Below are positions 54,847 through 62,642 of a stretch of DNA of 64,000 nucleotides, piece by piece. The number at the start of each line of letters is the position of its first letter. Position 1 is the first letter of the stretch. The notes under the pieces are model-generated. The model did not search any database. It worked only from the letters and a program-made list of their open reading frames with translations, and was not told the DNA's origin. A program made the translations under genes and the position numbers. The stretch spans positions 124,001-188,000 of the forward strand of contig NZ_WJII01000004.1 of assembly GCF_009649635.1 (NCBI RefSeq). The letters run 5' to 3'. This stretch comes from Microbacterium sp. SYP-A9085. Its GTDB lineage: Bacteria > Actinomycetota > Actinomycetes > Actinomycetales > Microbacteriaceae.

Positions 54847-54865
54847 TATATATCCGTGTTATATA
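54847..54865. promoter_or_regulatory. TATATA-N7-TATATA inverted repeat, candidate MarR operator
   Basis: TATATA at 54847-54852 and 54860-54865 with a 7-bp spacer is AT-rich against a GC-rich background and ends 9 bp before the marR ATG. MarR dimers bind such palindromes in their own promoters, so autoregulation of marR-MFS is likely. It may also touch the divergent liv promoter. Confidence 0.55.
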
Positions 54866-54873
54866 CTTATCGA

Positions 54874-55305
54874 ATGCCACGCGCCGAGGACATCTCCGAG
54901 ATCGTCACCGCCGCGCACGTGCTGACGCGATTGGCTGCTCTGGAGACGAAGAACGAGGCGCCGTCGACGCAATGGCGTGCGCTGAGCATCCTGCAATCCG
55001 ACGGGCCGATGCGACTCGGTGAACTCGCGCGCGCCAGTCGGGCGACCCAGCCAGGCATGACCCGGCTGATCGGCCAGCTCGCGGAGGCCGGGCTCGTCAC
55101 GCGCGACCACGATCCGTCCGACTCCCGCGCGACGGTGATCGAGATCACGGACCGGGGTCGCGAGGATCTCGCCGCCTGGCGCGTCGAGCTACGGGATGCC
55201 CTGCAGCCCCTGTTCGCAGACCTGACCGATGCGGAATGGGACACCCTGTCGCAAGCCGCCCGCATCCTCAAATCCCGCACCACCCCACGAGGAGTCACTG
55301 GATGA
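54874..55305 (+). CDS. MarR family transcriptional regulator
   Basis: Start chosen at ATG 54874 (MPRAEDISEIVTAAHVL), giving 143 residues, because it fits the family length and places the operator just upstream. The winged helix is MRLGELARASRATQPGMTRL and IGQLAEAGLVTRDHDPSDSR with the wing DSRATVIEITDRG. The stop overlaps the MFS gene by 4 bp. It probably represses the exporter until an inducer binds. Confidence 0.92.
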   Translation: MPRAEDISEIVTAAHVLTRLAALETKNEAPSTQWRALSILQSDGPMRLGELARASRATQPGMTRLIGQLAEAGLVTRDHDPSDSRATVIEITDRGREDLAAWRVELRDALQPLFADLTDAEWDTLSQAARILKSRTTPRGVTG

Positions 55306-56531
55306 GATCTGCCACCGCTACCGGATCGATCTGGCGTCAACCGCCGCAGGTCTGGGCCGTCGCCTTCGCGTGCGTCGTCGCGTTCATGGGCATCGGCCTG
55401 GTTGACCCGATTCTGCCTGCCATCGCGGGGTCGCTGAAGGCGGACGCCGTCCAGACGGAGCTGCTGTTCACCAGCTATCTGCTGGTCACCGGCGCGGCGA
55501 TGCTCATCACGAGCTGGGTCTCCAGCCGGATCGGGGCGAAGGCGACGCTCCTGGCGGGACTCGCCCTTATCGTCGCCTTCTCCCTGCTGTGCGCGCTCAG
55601 CGGAAGCGTGGATGCCATCATCGGCTTCCGCGCCGGGTGGGGCCTGGGCAACGCCCTGTTCATCTCCACCGCGCTCGCGACGATCGTCGGGGCGGCATCC
55701 GGCGGCAGCGAAGCGGCCATCATCCTGTACGAGGCGGCGCTGGGTCTCGGCATCGCGGTGGGGCCGCTGCTGGGCGGCCTGCTCGGCGAAGTCAGCTGGC
55801 GGGGGCCGTTCTTCGGCGTCGTCGTGCTGATGGCGATTGCGTTCGTCGCGGTCCTCGTGCTGCTGCGCACGAAGGGCGAGAAGCGCGCGCCGATGCCGCT
55901 GTCCGCCCCGTTCCGGGCGTTGCGGATCCCCGCGCTGGCGATCCTCGCGGTCGCGGCGCTCTTCTACAACATCGGATTCTTCGTCCTGCTCGCGTTCTCG
56001 CCGTTCGTCCTCGGCTTCTCGGCAATGGGCATCGGGTTCACGTTCTTCGGCTGGGGCGTGGCTCTGGCTGTCACGAGCGTGTGGATCGCACCGATCCTGC
56101 TGCACCGGATGTCGCGCACGACTGTGATGTTCATCATCCTGCCGCTGCTGGCGATCGATCTGATCGTCGCCGGCGTGCTCGTAGCCTCGGTCACCGCGCT
56201 CGTTATCTGCATCGTCGCGGGCGGGCTGCTCTTGGGCATCATGAACACCGTCCTCACCGAGGCGGTCATGGAGGCCACCGACCAGCCGCGCGCGGTCGCA
56301 TCCTCCGCGTACTCGGCGGTCCGATTCATCGGCGGTGCCGCCGCCCCGCCGATCGCGGCAGCCCTCTGGCACGCATTCGGCGCCTCGGTGCCATACTTCT
56401 TCGCCGGAGCGTCCATACTCGTCGCGACGCTGGCGATAGCGCTCGGGCGTCGCGTGATCGCACGCATCGACGTGCACGAAGCGGATGTCGCGGAGGAGGG
56501 TGCCGCGATCCTCGTGGGCGACGCCACCTGA
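55302..56531 (+). CDS. MFS drug exporter
   Basis: ATG 55302 overlaps the marR stop (ATGA), giving 409 residues and twelve helices. Signature FMGIGLVDPILPAIAGSLKA in helix 1 and TSWVSSRIGAKATLLAGLAL in loop 2-3 are typical of the DHA1 drug:H+ antiporter group. The MarR-MFS pair is a common inducible efflux module. Substrate unknown. Confidence 0.9.
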   Translation: MRSATATGSIWRQPPQVWAVAFACVVAFMGIGLVDPILPAIAGSLKADAVQTELLFTSYLLVTGAAMLITSWVSSRIGAKATLLAGLALIVAFSLLCALSGSVDAIIGFRAGWGLGNALFISTALATIVGAASGGSEAAIILYEAALGLGIAVGPLLGGLLGEVSWRGPFFGVVVLMAIAFVAVLVLLRTKGEKRAPMPLSAPFRALRIPALAILAVAALFYNIGFFVLLAFSPFVLGFSAMGIGFTFFGWGVALAVTSVWIAPILLHRMSRTTVMFIILPLLAIDLIVAGVLVASVTALVICIVAGGLLLGIMNTVLTEAVMEATDQPRAVASSAYSAVRFIGGAAAPPIAAALWHAFGASVPYFFAGASILVATLAIALGRRVIARIDVHEADVAEEGAAILVGDAT

Positions 56532-56647
56532 GGCGGCGTCCGGTCCCGGGGGCGCTCGTACCACCCGGCCCCGGGTGACGAAACGGCGTCAGCCGCCAGG
56601 CTGCGGCCGGACTGGTCGCACACCTGGGAACAGCCGCTGTGAAACGT

Positions 56648-56684
56648 GGTGCGCCCTCCTCGGATTCGAACCCAGAACCCATTG
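56648..56684 (-). pseudogene. tRNA-Lys 3'-end remnant (left attachment site)
   Basis: On the minus strand it reads like the T arm and acceptor of tRNA-Lys, but the T stem no longer pairs (CTGGG against CCGAG) and the 5' half is missing. A 23-bp core is identical to 61024-61046. Confidence 0.65.
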
Positions 56685-56812
56685 GCAACTGGCCAAATGT
56701 TTGAGACATCCCGCGACCACCCACGAAACCCCGTTTACCGCGTAATTCCGCGGTTTTCGGATCATCCGCTGCGGCCCTCTCCCCCACCGACTTACCAAAA
56801 CCCACTGGGTTC

Positions 56813-56873
56813 AGGTGTCGCTGGCGGGGGTTTAGGTGTCGCAATAGGTGTCACAGAACCGGGTTTAGGTGTC
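56813..56873. repeat. Four AGGTGTC repeats
   Basis: AGGTGTC at 56813, 56834, 56846 and 56867, three of them within the longer forms TTTAGGTGTC or TTCAGGTGTC, with GAACCGGGTTTAGGTGTC in the last. Similar repeats are known to me from ends of some IS481-type elements, but no transposase is present here. Confidence 0.5.
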
Positions 56874-57078
56874 ACGGGCATCTTCATTAGAGGCCATCGG
56901 GGCGGGCGATGACAGGCGACAACGCGGTGCCTGCGAACGGATGTCGTCGATCCTGTGGCTGCGCCGGGAGTTGCGGCTTGTCTGTTGACGCTTCTCGTGG
57001 GGGAGGTGACACTGGCGAAACGATCTGTTTCAAGGATGCGCCGATGAGAGCGATGAGTGCACTCCGTTCGGCGGCGCT

Positions 57079-59235
57079 GTGAGGGGCGTGCGGCGGCGCA
57101 CGCTCGGTGTCGGCCGCGTCGCGGTCGGGGTGATCGTTGCTGCGGTGGTGGTGGCGGGCGGCGTGGCCGCGGTGGCGGGCGGCGGAGAGGTAGGGGTGGT
57201 CGCCCGGTACCCGGGGAGAGGGGCGCAGCGTGTTTCCCCGTCCGCTGAGATCTCCGTGCAATTGCAGGTTGGCTGGATGGACGCGCAGAAGACGTTCGAC
57301 ATGGTGGTCACGGGGCCGGGCGGACGGATCGTGCGGGGGCGCAGCGCGGTGGACAGCGCCGAGGCGCTGTCGTTCACCCCGGTGAGGCCCTTTGCTGCAG
57401 GGAAGTACACGGCGGTGGTCCACCTGCGCGAGTCACCGGTCGAGGACACCGTGCTCGACTCGTGGTCGTTCGGGGTGGAGTCCGTGCCGAGCCTGTCGGA
57501 TGGCTCCGGTGGCAGCATCCTGCTGGTGGCGCGTGAGGGGACGCGGGATGCGTACCTGGCCGAGATCCTGCGGGCAGAGGGATTCACGGGATTCGATACG
57601 GTGGCCCCCGAGCATCTTTCCCGAGACGTGTTGGCCGATCATGCCGTCGTCATCCTCGGGGCGACGAGTTCGACAGGACCGCATCTTCGCGACGTGGAGT
57701 CGTGGGTCAAGGGCGGCGGTGATGTGATCACCATGACACCCCAGGGCGGGCTGGCTTCTCTGGCTGGGCTGGAGCCGACCGGCGGGGCGCTCCGGGATGG
57801 CTATCTGCAGATCGACACCACGCACGCCCCGGGAATCGGCCTGACAGCCGAGCGGATGCAGTTCCATGGAGGCGCGCGCCTTTACACACGCGGCCCGGGC
57901 GGTAAGACCCTCGCGACCCTGGCGTCCGATCGGCAGGCCCCCGACCTTGGTCCCGCGGTGACACTGACGAAGGTCGGTCCTCATGGTGGGCACATCGCCG
58001 CCTTCACCTACGACCTTGCGACATCGGTGATGTACACGAGGCAGGGAGATCCGGCCGCGGCGGGCACGGAGCGTGACATGTCGCCTCCCATCCGGCCAAA
58101 TGACCTCTTCATGGGATCGGATGGTGGAAAGGACTACCTAGATCACGCCGACATCGGGATTCCCCAAGCCGATGAGCAGATGCGCCTGCTCAGCAACCTG
58201 CTGGAGGAACTACACGCAGACACCTACCCGCTGCCGCGGTTCTGGTACCTGCCTCACGGTCAGAAGGCCGCCCTGGTGATGGCAGCAGATGACCACGACA
58301 CCGAGGACGGAACCCGACAGCTCTTCCAACGGATGCTCGCCCTGTCCCCACCCGGATGCGATGCCCGGAAGTGGGAGTGCCCGCGGGCAACCGCGTGGGT
58401 GTATCCATGGACCCCGCTCACCCGACAGGAGGCGAAACACTACTCCGGTCTGGGGTTCGATCTGGGCGCACACGTTTCCACGGATTGTGCCGACTGGACC
58501 GAGGATTCACTTGCCGCCGCGTTCAGGGCGTACCTGCTCGAGTTTCGCAGGAAGTATCCCGACCTCCCCGACCAAGCCGGCAACCGCCTCCACTGCGTTG
58601 TCTATAGTGACTGGCTGGGTGTGCCGCGCGAGGAGCAGCGATGGGGCATCCACTTCGACATGAACTACTTCAACTGGCCACCGAGCTGGATTCGGGGCCG
58701 ACCCGGATATATCACCGGTTCCGCGCTGCCCATGCGGTTCAGCGACGAGAACGGCCGGATGCTGGACGTGTTCCAGCAGGAATCGCATCTGGTCGACGAG
58801 ACCTGGAATGGCTCCCCCGTGGCCATCGAGCAGCTGATCACCGCGGCCGAAGACGAGCGCGGCTACTACGGGGCGTTCGGCACGCATTTCGACTTCAGCG
58901 ACAACTTCGATCAAGAGCTCACAAACGTCGCGGTCCGCAGGCACATCCCCATGGTGTCCGCGGAACAGCTGCTCGCCTTCACCGAAGGACGTGATGCGTC
59001 AACGTTCACGAACGTCGCAAAGAACAGCACGGGCGACGTGACGTTCGACGCCGGGGTGGACTCACGGGCTGCCGGTCTGCTCAGCGGCATGCTTCCGGTG
59101 AACTGGGCAGACAAGGTCTTGTCGTCGTTCACCGCCGACGGGAAACCGGTCGACTACGACGTCAAGCTCATCAAGGGCATCAGCTACGCATTCTTCGACC
59201 TGGGCAACCTCCACTACCAGGCCCACTACCGCTAA
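57079..59235 (+). CDS. Secreted multidomain protein with deacetylase-like C-terminal domain
   Basis: A GTG start at 57079 gives 718 residues. A signal anchor (VAVGVIVAAVVVAGGVAAVA) is followed by an Ig-like domain (about 50-135), a GATase1/ThuA-like region (SILLVAREGTRDAYLAEILR, about 148-240), and from about 395 a polysaccharide-deacetylase-like TIM barrel with AALVMAADDHDTEDGT (Asp-Asp pair) and FDLGAHVSTDC (His). The deacetylase match is by motif; the metal triad His is plausible but not certain. It is not the length of ordinary NodB enzymes. Neighbouring genes give no pathway. It is the largest intact gene in the decayed island. Confidence 0.75.
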   Translation: MRGVRRRTLGVGRVAVGVIVAAVVVAGGVAAVAGGGEVGVVARYPGRGAQRVSPSAEISVQLQVGWMDAQKTFDMVVTGPGGRIVRGRSAVDSAEALSFTPVRPFAAGKYTAVVHLRESPVEDTVLDSWSFGVESVPSLSDGSGGSILLVAREGTRDAYLAEILRAEGFTGFDTVAPEHLSRDVLADHAVVILGATSSTGPHLRDVESWVKGGGDVITMTPQGGLASLAGLEPTGGALRDGYLQIDTTHAPGIGLTAERMQFHGGARLYTRGPGGKTLATLASDRQAPDLGPAVTLTKVGPHGGHIAAFTYDLATSVMYTRQGDPAAAGTERDMSPPIRPNDLFMGSDGGKDYLDHADIGIPQADEQMRLLSNLLEELHADTYPLPRFWYLPHGQKAALVMAADDHDTEDGTRQLFQRMLALSPPGCDARKWECPRATAWVYPWTPLTRQEAKHYSGLGFDLGAHVSTDCADWTEDSLAAAFRAYLLEFRRKYPDLPDQAGNRLHCVVYSDWLGVPREEQRWGIHFDMNYFNWPPSWIRGRPGYITGSALPMRFSDENGRMLDVFQQESHLVDETWNGSPVAIEQLITAAEDERGYYGAFGTHFDFSDNFDQELTNVAVRRHIPMVSAEQLLAFTEGRDASTFTNVAKNSTGDVTFDAGVDSRAAGLLSGMLPVNWADKVLSSFTADGKPVDYDVKLIKGISYAFFDLGNLHYQAHYR

Positions 59236-59381
59236 GGCCCGCACGAGGCTCAACCGATCCACGCTCCGCCGCATCGACTCGCATAGCATCGTCGCCGGTC
59301 GGCTCGTATCGATCGAGGTCCAGCTGGATGTGGCGGGTGTCCCGCAGGTGGCGCGCTGGGCAAGCTGACGCCGCTGCGAGG

Positions 59382-59999
59382 TTAGAGGATGCCTGCCTTG
59401 CCCAGCAGAACCCCGTAGAAGACGGCCAAGGTGAAGAACGCGCCGGCGCCGGTCACCACGGCCGATACCTGCACTGACAGCTGCGCGGGATCAGCACGCA
59501 CCCACCGGTAGATGCGCCTCTCAGGCCGACCGAAGAGCTGGTCCTGACGTCTCCTCACCACGAGCCATGACGCCAATGCGCAGTAGATACCGCTTCCCAA
59601 CACGATCCAGGCGAAGGTCTGGTACAACCATTGGTCGTCGATGGTGAACGACACGACGAAAGCGAGGCTCGCGGCCCACACCGCGAGGAGGTTGAAGTCG
59701 TACAGCTGCCCAATGTCGTGGGGAAGAGGTCTCTGGTCCAAGAGGAGGTACCCGGCCCAGAGCAGGAGGGCGGCCGGAATCACGAGCGCCAGCTGCGCTC
59801 CCGCAATGAACAGGGCGTTCCGCCACGCCACCGGCTTGGTCGGGCCGCCGAACGCTGCGGCGGCAATGACCACACCCGCGGAGACCACGACGTACGCGAC
59901 GATTAGGCCGGCGGCCGCGTTCACGGACACCTTCGCCCAGAAGCCACCCCTTCGGAACGCCTCTGTCAGCGGGTGCCGACCCCAGTAATCCGGGCTCAT
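59382..59999 (-). CDS. Integral membrane protein of unknown function (205 aa)
   Basis: Start set at ATG 59999 (MSPDYWGRHPLTEAFRRGGF). Five to six helices: AGLIVAYVVVSAGVVIAAAA, LFIAGAQLALVIPAALLLWA, LLAVWAASLAFVVSFTI, FAWIVLGSGIYCALASWLVV and VVTGAGAFFTLAVFYGVLLG. Cytoplasmic loops are basic (VRRRQDQLFGRPERRIYRW). No family motif recognised. It faces the deacetylase-like gene tail to tail. Confidence 0.7.
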   Translation of the reverse strand: MSPDYWGRHPLTEAFRRGGFWAKVSVNAAAGLIVAYVVVSAGVVIAAAAFGGPTKPVAWRNALFIAGAQLALVIPAALLLWAGYLLLDQRPLPHDIGQLYDFNLLAVWAASLAFVVSFTIDDQWLYQTFAWIVLGSGIYCALASWLVVRRRQDQLFGRPERRIYRWVRADPAQLSVQVSAVVTGAGAFFTLAVFYGVLLGKAGIL

Positions 60000-60128
60000 C
60001 CTTGCCCCAATCGCCCTCCCTTCCGAATGTAGACCCCTCCCGGATTGCAGCGAAGGCGGTCCCGCCGACGTGACCACCAGGACCCGCGTCGTTCCCGATG
60101 ATCACCCTCGCCACGCGGGACGGGTCGA

Positions 60129-60398
60129 TTGAGCGCATCGCACACGTTGTGGCTAACTCGACGCCCGATATCCTGGCAGCCGGCGGCACACAGCCACAAC
60201 CTGTACCAGCAGTTGGACCTCTCGCAGTGGCGCTTCGTGGTGCTCACCCGCAGCAGGGTCGCCGCGACCGGGCGCACGTCGCTGAGCTGGAACAGGGCCC
60301 TGGCTGAGGGCGGCGTCGATCTCGGCTACGACGGGCTCGCGGATGCGATTCGGAGCGCTGCTGCCGCCGAGCTCGGCGGCGGTTTCACCCAAGGCTAG
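60129..60398 (+). pseudogene. Coding-like fragment
   Basis: The last 65 codons of this frame (LYQQLDLSQWRFVVLTRSR onward to a stop at 60396-60398) look like a true protein end. The upstream part does not, and no good start is present. Probably the 3' remnant of a broken gene. Family not recognised. Confidence 0.35.
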
Positions 60399-60453
60399 AC
60401 AGTGCAGGCAAACTTCCGCGGAAACGGTTCAGCGTGCTGTGCGGGTGGACAGT

Positions 60454-60660
60454 TCACTCCCCGAGACGCAGCAGCCGCTCCTGCTCGCTATACCCCTCAT
60501 CGCGCGACTCCGGCGGCGTCGAGGCATCCACCGTCTCCATTGTCTGACCCAACGCGATCGGCGGTTCCAGGCGGCGGTAGCGAGACCGCGGATCCTCGGC
60601 AGAGGGGTCGTTTATGCGCTCATCGTAGCTGGGTGCCGCGCCTCTGGTGGTCTTCCGGAT
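60454..60660 (-). pseudogene. Coding-like fragment without a start codon
   Basis: Frame ending with TGA at 60454-60456 reads RKTTRGAAPSYDERINDPSA, then RYRRLEPPIALGQTMETVD and SRDEGYSEQERLLRLGE, with ordinary codon use. There is no ATG, GTG or TTG start in frame at its head. It may be a gene end left by a deletion or a frameshift from the excisionase-like gene upstream. Confidence 0.35.
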
Positions 60661-60845
60661 CGTCGCAATTGCCGGGATCGGCGAAGCACCCTGACCCGGT
60701 ACTTCAGGTGACGGCCCACCCGGGTCGCACGCGGGCCGTTGCCGGTGGCCTGCCAGCTGTAGATCGTCTGCTTAGGCACCCCGAGGTACTCCGACAGCTC
60801 GTCGATGGTAACGAGGAGCTCTAGGCCCGCAATCGCAGCGCTCAT
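60612..60845 (-). CDS. Small HTH protein, excisionase-like, possibly truncated
   Basis: ATG 60845 gives 77 residues. LVTIDELSEYLGVPKQTIYS and WQATGNGPRATRVGRHLKYR form an AlpA/MerR-type helix-turn-helix with a wing, as in actinobacterial excisionases. The last 25 residues (RVRVLRRSRQLRRSGRPPEA) do not fit the usual acidic end, so a frameshift near 60700 is possible. It lies close to tRNA-Lys with no integrase present. Confidence 0.6.
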   Translation of the reverse strand: MSAAIAGLELLVTIDELSEYLGVPKQTIYSWQATGNGPRATRVGRHLKYRVRVLRRSRQLRRSGRPPEARHPATMSA

Positions 60846-60974
60846 GGCCTGTCTAGTGCGGTGCCCGTCAGCGGCCGGCGCCCTCGGGAACCTCCGGTGA
60901 CGACGGTATCGGCACCGCTCCCGGCACCCCCAATGGGGAAAGAGGTGTCGCTGGGCAAAGTGACGCATAAGGAA

Positions 60975-61005
60975 ACCCCCGGACTTCCTTGAAGCTCCCG
61001 GGGGT
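60975..61005 (-). terminator. Terminator downstream of tRNA-Lys
   Basis: An 8-bp stem (60975-60982 with 60998-61005) with GGTTTCC after it on the minus strand, 8 bp from the tRNA-Lys end. Confidence 0.7.
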
Positions 61006-61012
61006 ATTGCGG

Positions 61013-61084
61013 TGCGCCCCCTGGGATTCGAACCCAGAACCCATTGATTAAGAGTCAATTGCTCTGCCGTTGAGCTAGAGGCGC
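61013..61084 (-). tRNA. tRNA-Lys (anticodon CTT)
   Basis: This 72-nt gene has acceptor stem GCGCCTC pairing with GGGGCGC (one G-T wobble), D arm GCTCAACGGCAGAGC, anticodon loop with CTT (GACTCTTAATC), and T arm CTGGG-TTCGAAT-CCCAG. No full CCA is encoded (CCG). It marks the right end of the decayed island. Confidence 0.95.
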
Positions 61085-61177
61085 TCGGTCCACCGAAGAG
61101 GCGAACCGAGGGTCAACATTAGCATCACGGCTGACCCTTCGCGAAATCACCCACGCCGGTGCCGGTATCCTGAGCAA

Positions 61178-62005
61178 GTGACGTCCCCTACCCCCGATCG
61201 GGCCCCCGGCCGCGCGGAGTACGACGCCGATCTCGCCCTCGCACTCCGCCTCGCGGATGCCGCGGATGCGGCATCCATGCGACGATTCGACGCCCCGGAC
61301 CTCGACGTGCGCGTGAAGGCCGACGCCAGCTATGTGACGGAGGCGGACCTGGCGACAGAGCGGGCAATCCGCGACATCTTGGCCGTCGAGCGCCCTCAGG
61401 ACGGCGTGTTCGGCGAGGAGTTCGGTGCAGCGGGCGCGGGATCTCGGCAGTGGATCATCGACCCCATCGACGGCACCGCCAACTACCTCAAGGGCATTCC
61501 GATGTGGGCCACTCTGATCGCGCTCGCCGTCGATGGTGTTCCGCAGGTCGGGGTGGTCAGCCAGCCCGCGATCGGGCGTCGGTGGTGGGCGGCGGCGGGA
61601 CTGGGCGCGTGGACGAGCGCGCCGGATGCCGCGACCCGGCGCATCGCAGTGTCCGGCGTCGACGATGTCGCGGCATCGAGTGTGAGCTTCCAGAGCATCG
61701 CGCAGTGGGACGAGGTGGGTCGCGTGGACGATCTGGTGCGGCTGACCCGGTCCGTGTGGCGCGACCGCGGCTACGGAGACGCCTGGCCGTACATGCTGCT
61801 GGCCGAGGGACGCCTCGAGATGGTGGCCGAGTTCGACGTGAAGGAATACGACATCGCGGCACACGTGCCGATCGTGCGCGAGGCGGGTGGGCGGTTCACC
61901 GATATCGACGGGGCCGACGAGATAGGCACCCGCTCGTCGCTGGCCACGAACGGCGTTCTGCACGAGGCGTTCCTCGCTCTCGTGGGTGGGACGGTGCGGC
62001 GGTGA
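61178..62005 (+). CDS. hisN: Histidinol-phosphatase, inositol-monophosphatase family
   Basis: A GTG start at 61178 gives 275 residues. Metal motifs of the family: DASYVTEADLATE, GEEFG, WIIDPIDGTANYLKGIPMWA and GDAWPYMLLAEGRLEMV with a late acidic motif, EYDIAAHVPIV. The DPIDGTANYLKG-x-P-x-W segment is close to actinobacterial HisN. Substrate should be histidinol phosphate, though inositol phosphate cannot be ruled out. Confidence 0.8.
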   Translation: MTSPTPDRAPGRAEYDADLALALRLADAADAASMRRFDAPDLDVRVKADASYVTEADLATERAIRDILAVERPQDGVFGEEFGAAGAGSRQWIIDPIDGTANYLKGIPMWATLIALAVDGVPQVGVVSQPAIGRRWWAAAGLGAWTSAPDAATRRIAVSGVDDVAASSVSFQSIAQWDEVGRVDDLVRLTRSVWRDRGYGDAWPYMLLAEGRLEMVAEFDVKEYDIAAHVPIVREAGGRFTDIDGADEIGTRSSLATNGVLHEAFLALVGGTVRR

Positions 62006-62586
62006 GATCCCTCCGGCTCGCGGGCGTGGCCGGCAGTGTGCTTGTCGCACTGCTCGTCGTCGCCGGCTGCGCGGCCACCCCGGGTCCGGTCGTGACACCG
62101 ACGGTGCCCCCGGCCAGTCCCAGCGGGCAGGCCGCGGCGCCGTCGGCGACCGTGACCGGCCCGGATTCCACCGTCACCCCGGCCGGCCCGCCCACCTGCG
62201 AGGGCATCATCAGCTCGGTCACCGTCGATGATCTGACGAAGCTCGGATGGAAGGCCCGGCAGGATCCCTTCTACGTGGGCAACATCGAACTGCCCGGCGG
62301 CATCCAGTGCACGTGGGGCGATCCCGGGGTGGCCAGCGACCAGGTCCAGGTGTACGGCTGGGCGCCCATGGATGACGCCGTCAAGGCGGAAGTGACGAAG
62401 GAGCTGCTCGACTCGGGCTGGAAGGAATTCGACGAGGACGGCGCGACGTATCTCACCGCCACCGGCGACATGATCATGAATCCGGATGAGGACGGGTACG
62501 GCATCACTTACCGTCTCGATGACGGGCAGATCTCGGTGGCCGATACGAAGCAGGGCCTGCAGCTCGTGCAGTGGCCGCCGCAGTGA
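62002..62586 (+). CDS. Lipoprotein of unknown function
   Basis: A GTG start at 62002 overlaps the hisN stop (GTGA) and gives 194 residues. Signal peptide LAGVAGSVLVALLVVAGCAA has a lipobox VAGC (Cys 22). Then a Pro/Ser/Thr-rich linker and a compact domain with two Cys, ending QLVQWPPQ. Domain unknown. Confidence 0.8.
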   Translation: MRSLRLAGVAGSVLVALLVVAGCAATPGPVVTPTVPPASPSGQAAAPSATVTGPDSTVTPAGPPTCEGIISSVTVDDLTKLGWKARQDPFYVGNIELPGGIQCTWGDPGVASDQVQVYGWAPMDDAVKAEVTKELLDSGWKEFDEDGATYLTATGDMIMNPDEDGYGITYRLDDGQISVADTKQGLQLVQWPPQ

Positions 62587-62642
62587 CGGAATGAGCCGGG
62601 CAAGTGGGTCGGCACCCGAGCCTCGGCGACGGACGCCCCGCA

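Larger units (their letters stand above)
56532..57078. other. Intergenic region at the left end of the decayed tRNA-Lys island
   Basis: This 547-bp gap holds a degenerate tRNA-Lys 3' end (56648-56684) and a cluster of AGGTGTC repeats (56813-56873). No credible reading frame was found; listed frames overlap only shadows. GC content falls near 56690-56810 compared with the flanks. Confidence 0.6.
56648..61046. mobile_element. Decayed integrative island at tRNA-Lys
   Basis: A degenerate tRNA-Lys 3' end at 56648-56684 shares a 23-bp identical core (56662-56684 and 61024-61046) with the intact tRNA-Lys, which has its own excisionase-like gene nearby. No integrase is found, and several coding-like fragments lie between. 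The direct repeat is imperfect because the left acceptor/T-stem part has drifted. Island boundaries are inferred. Confidence 0.55.

Noticed and set aside
56813..56873. A CRISPR-like array
   Set aside because: Repeats are only 7-13 bp, spacing is irregular (21, 12 and 21 bp) and no cas genes are present.
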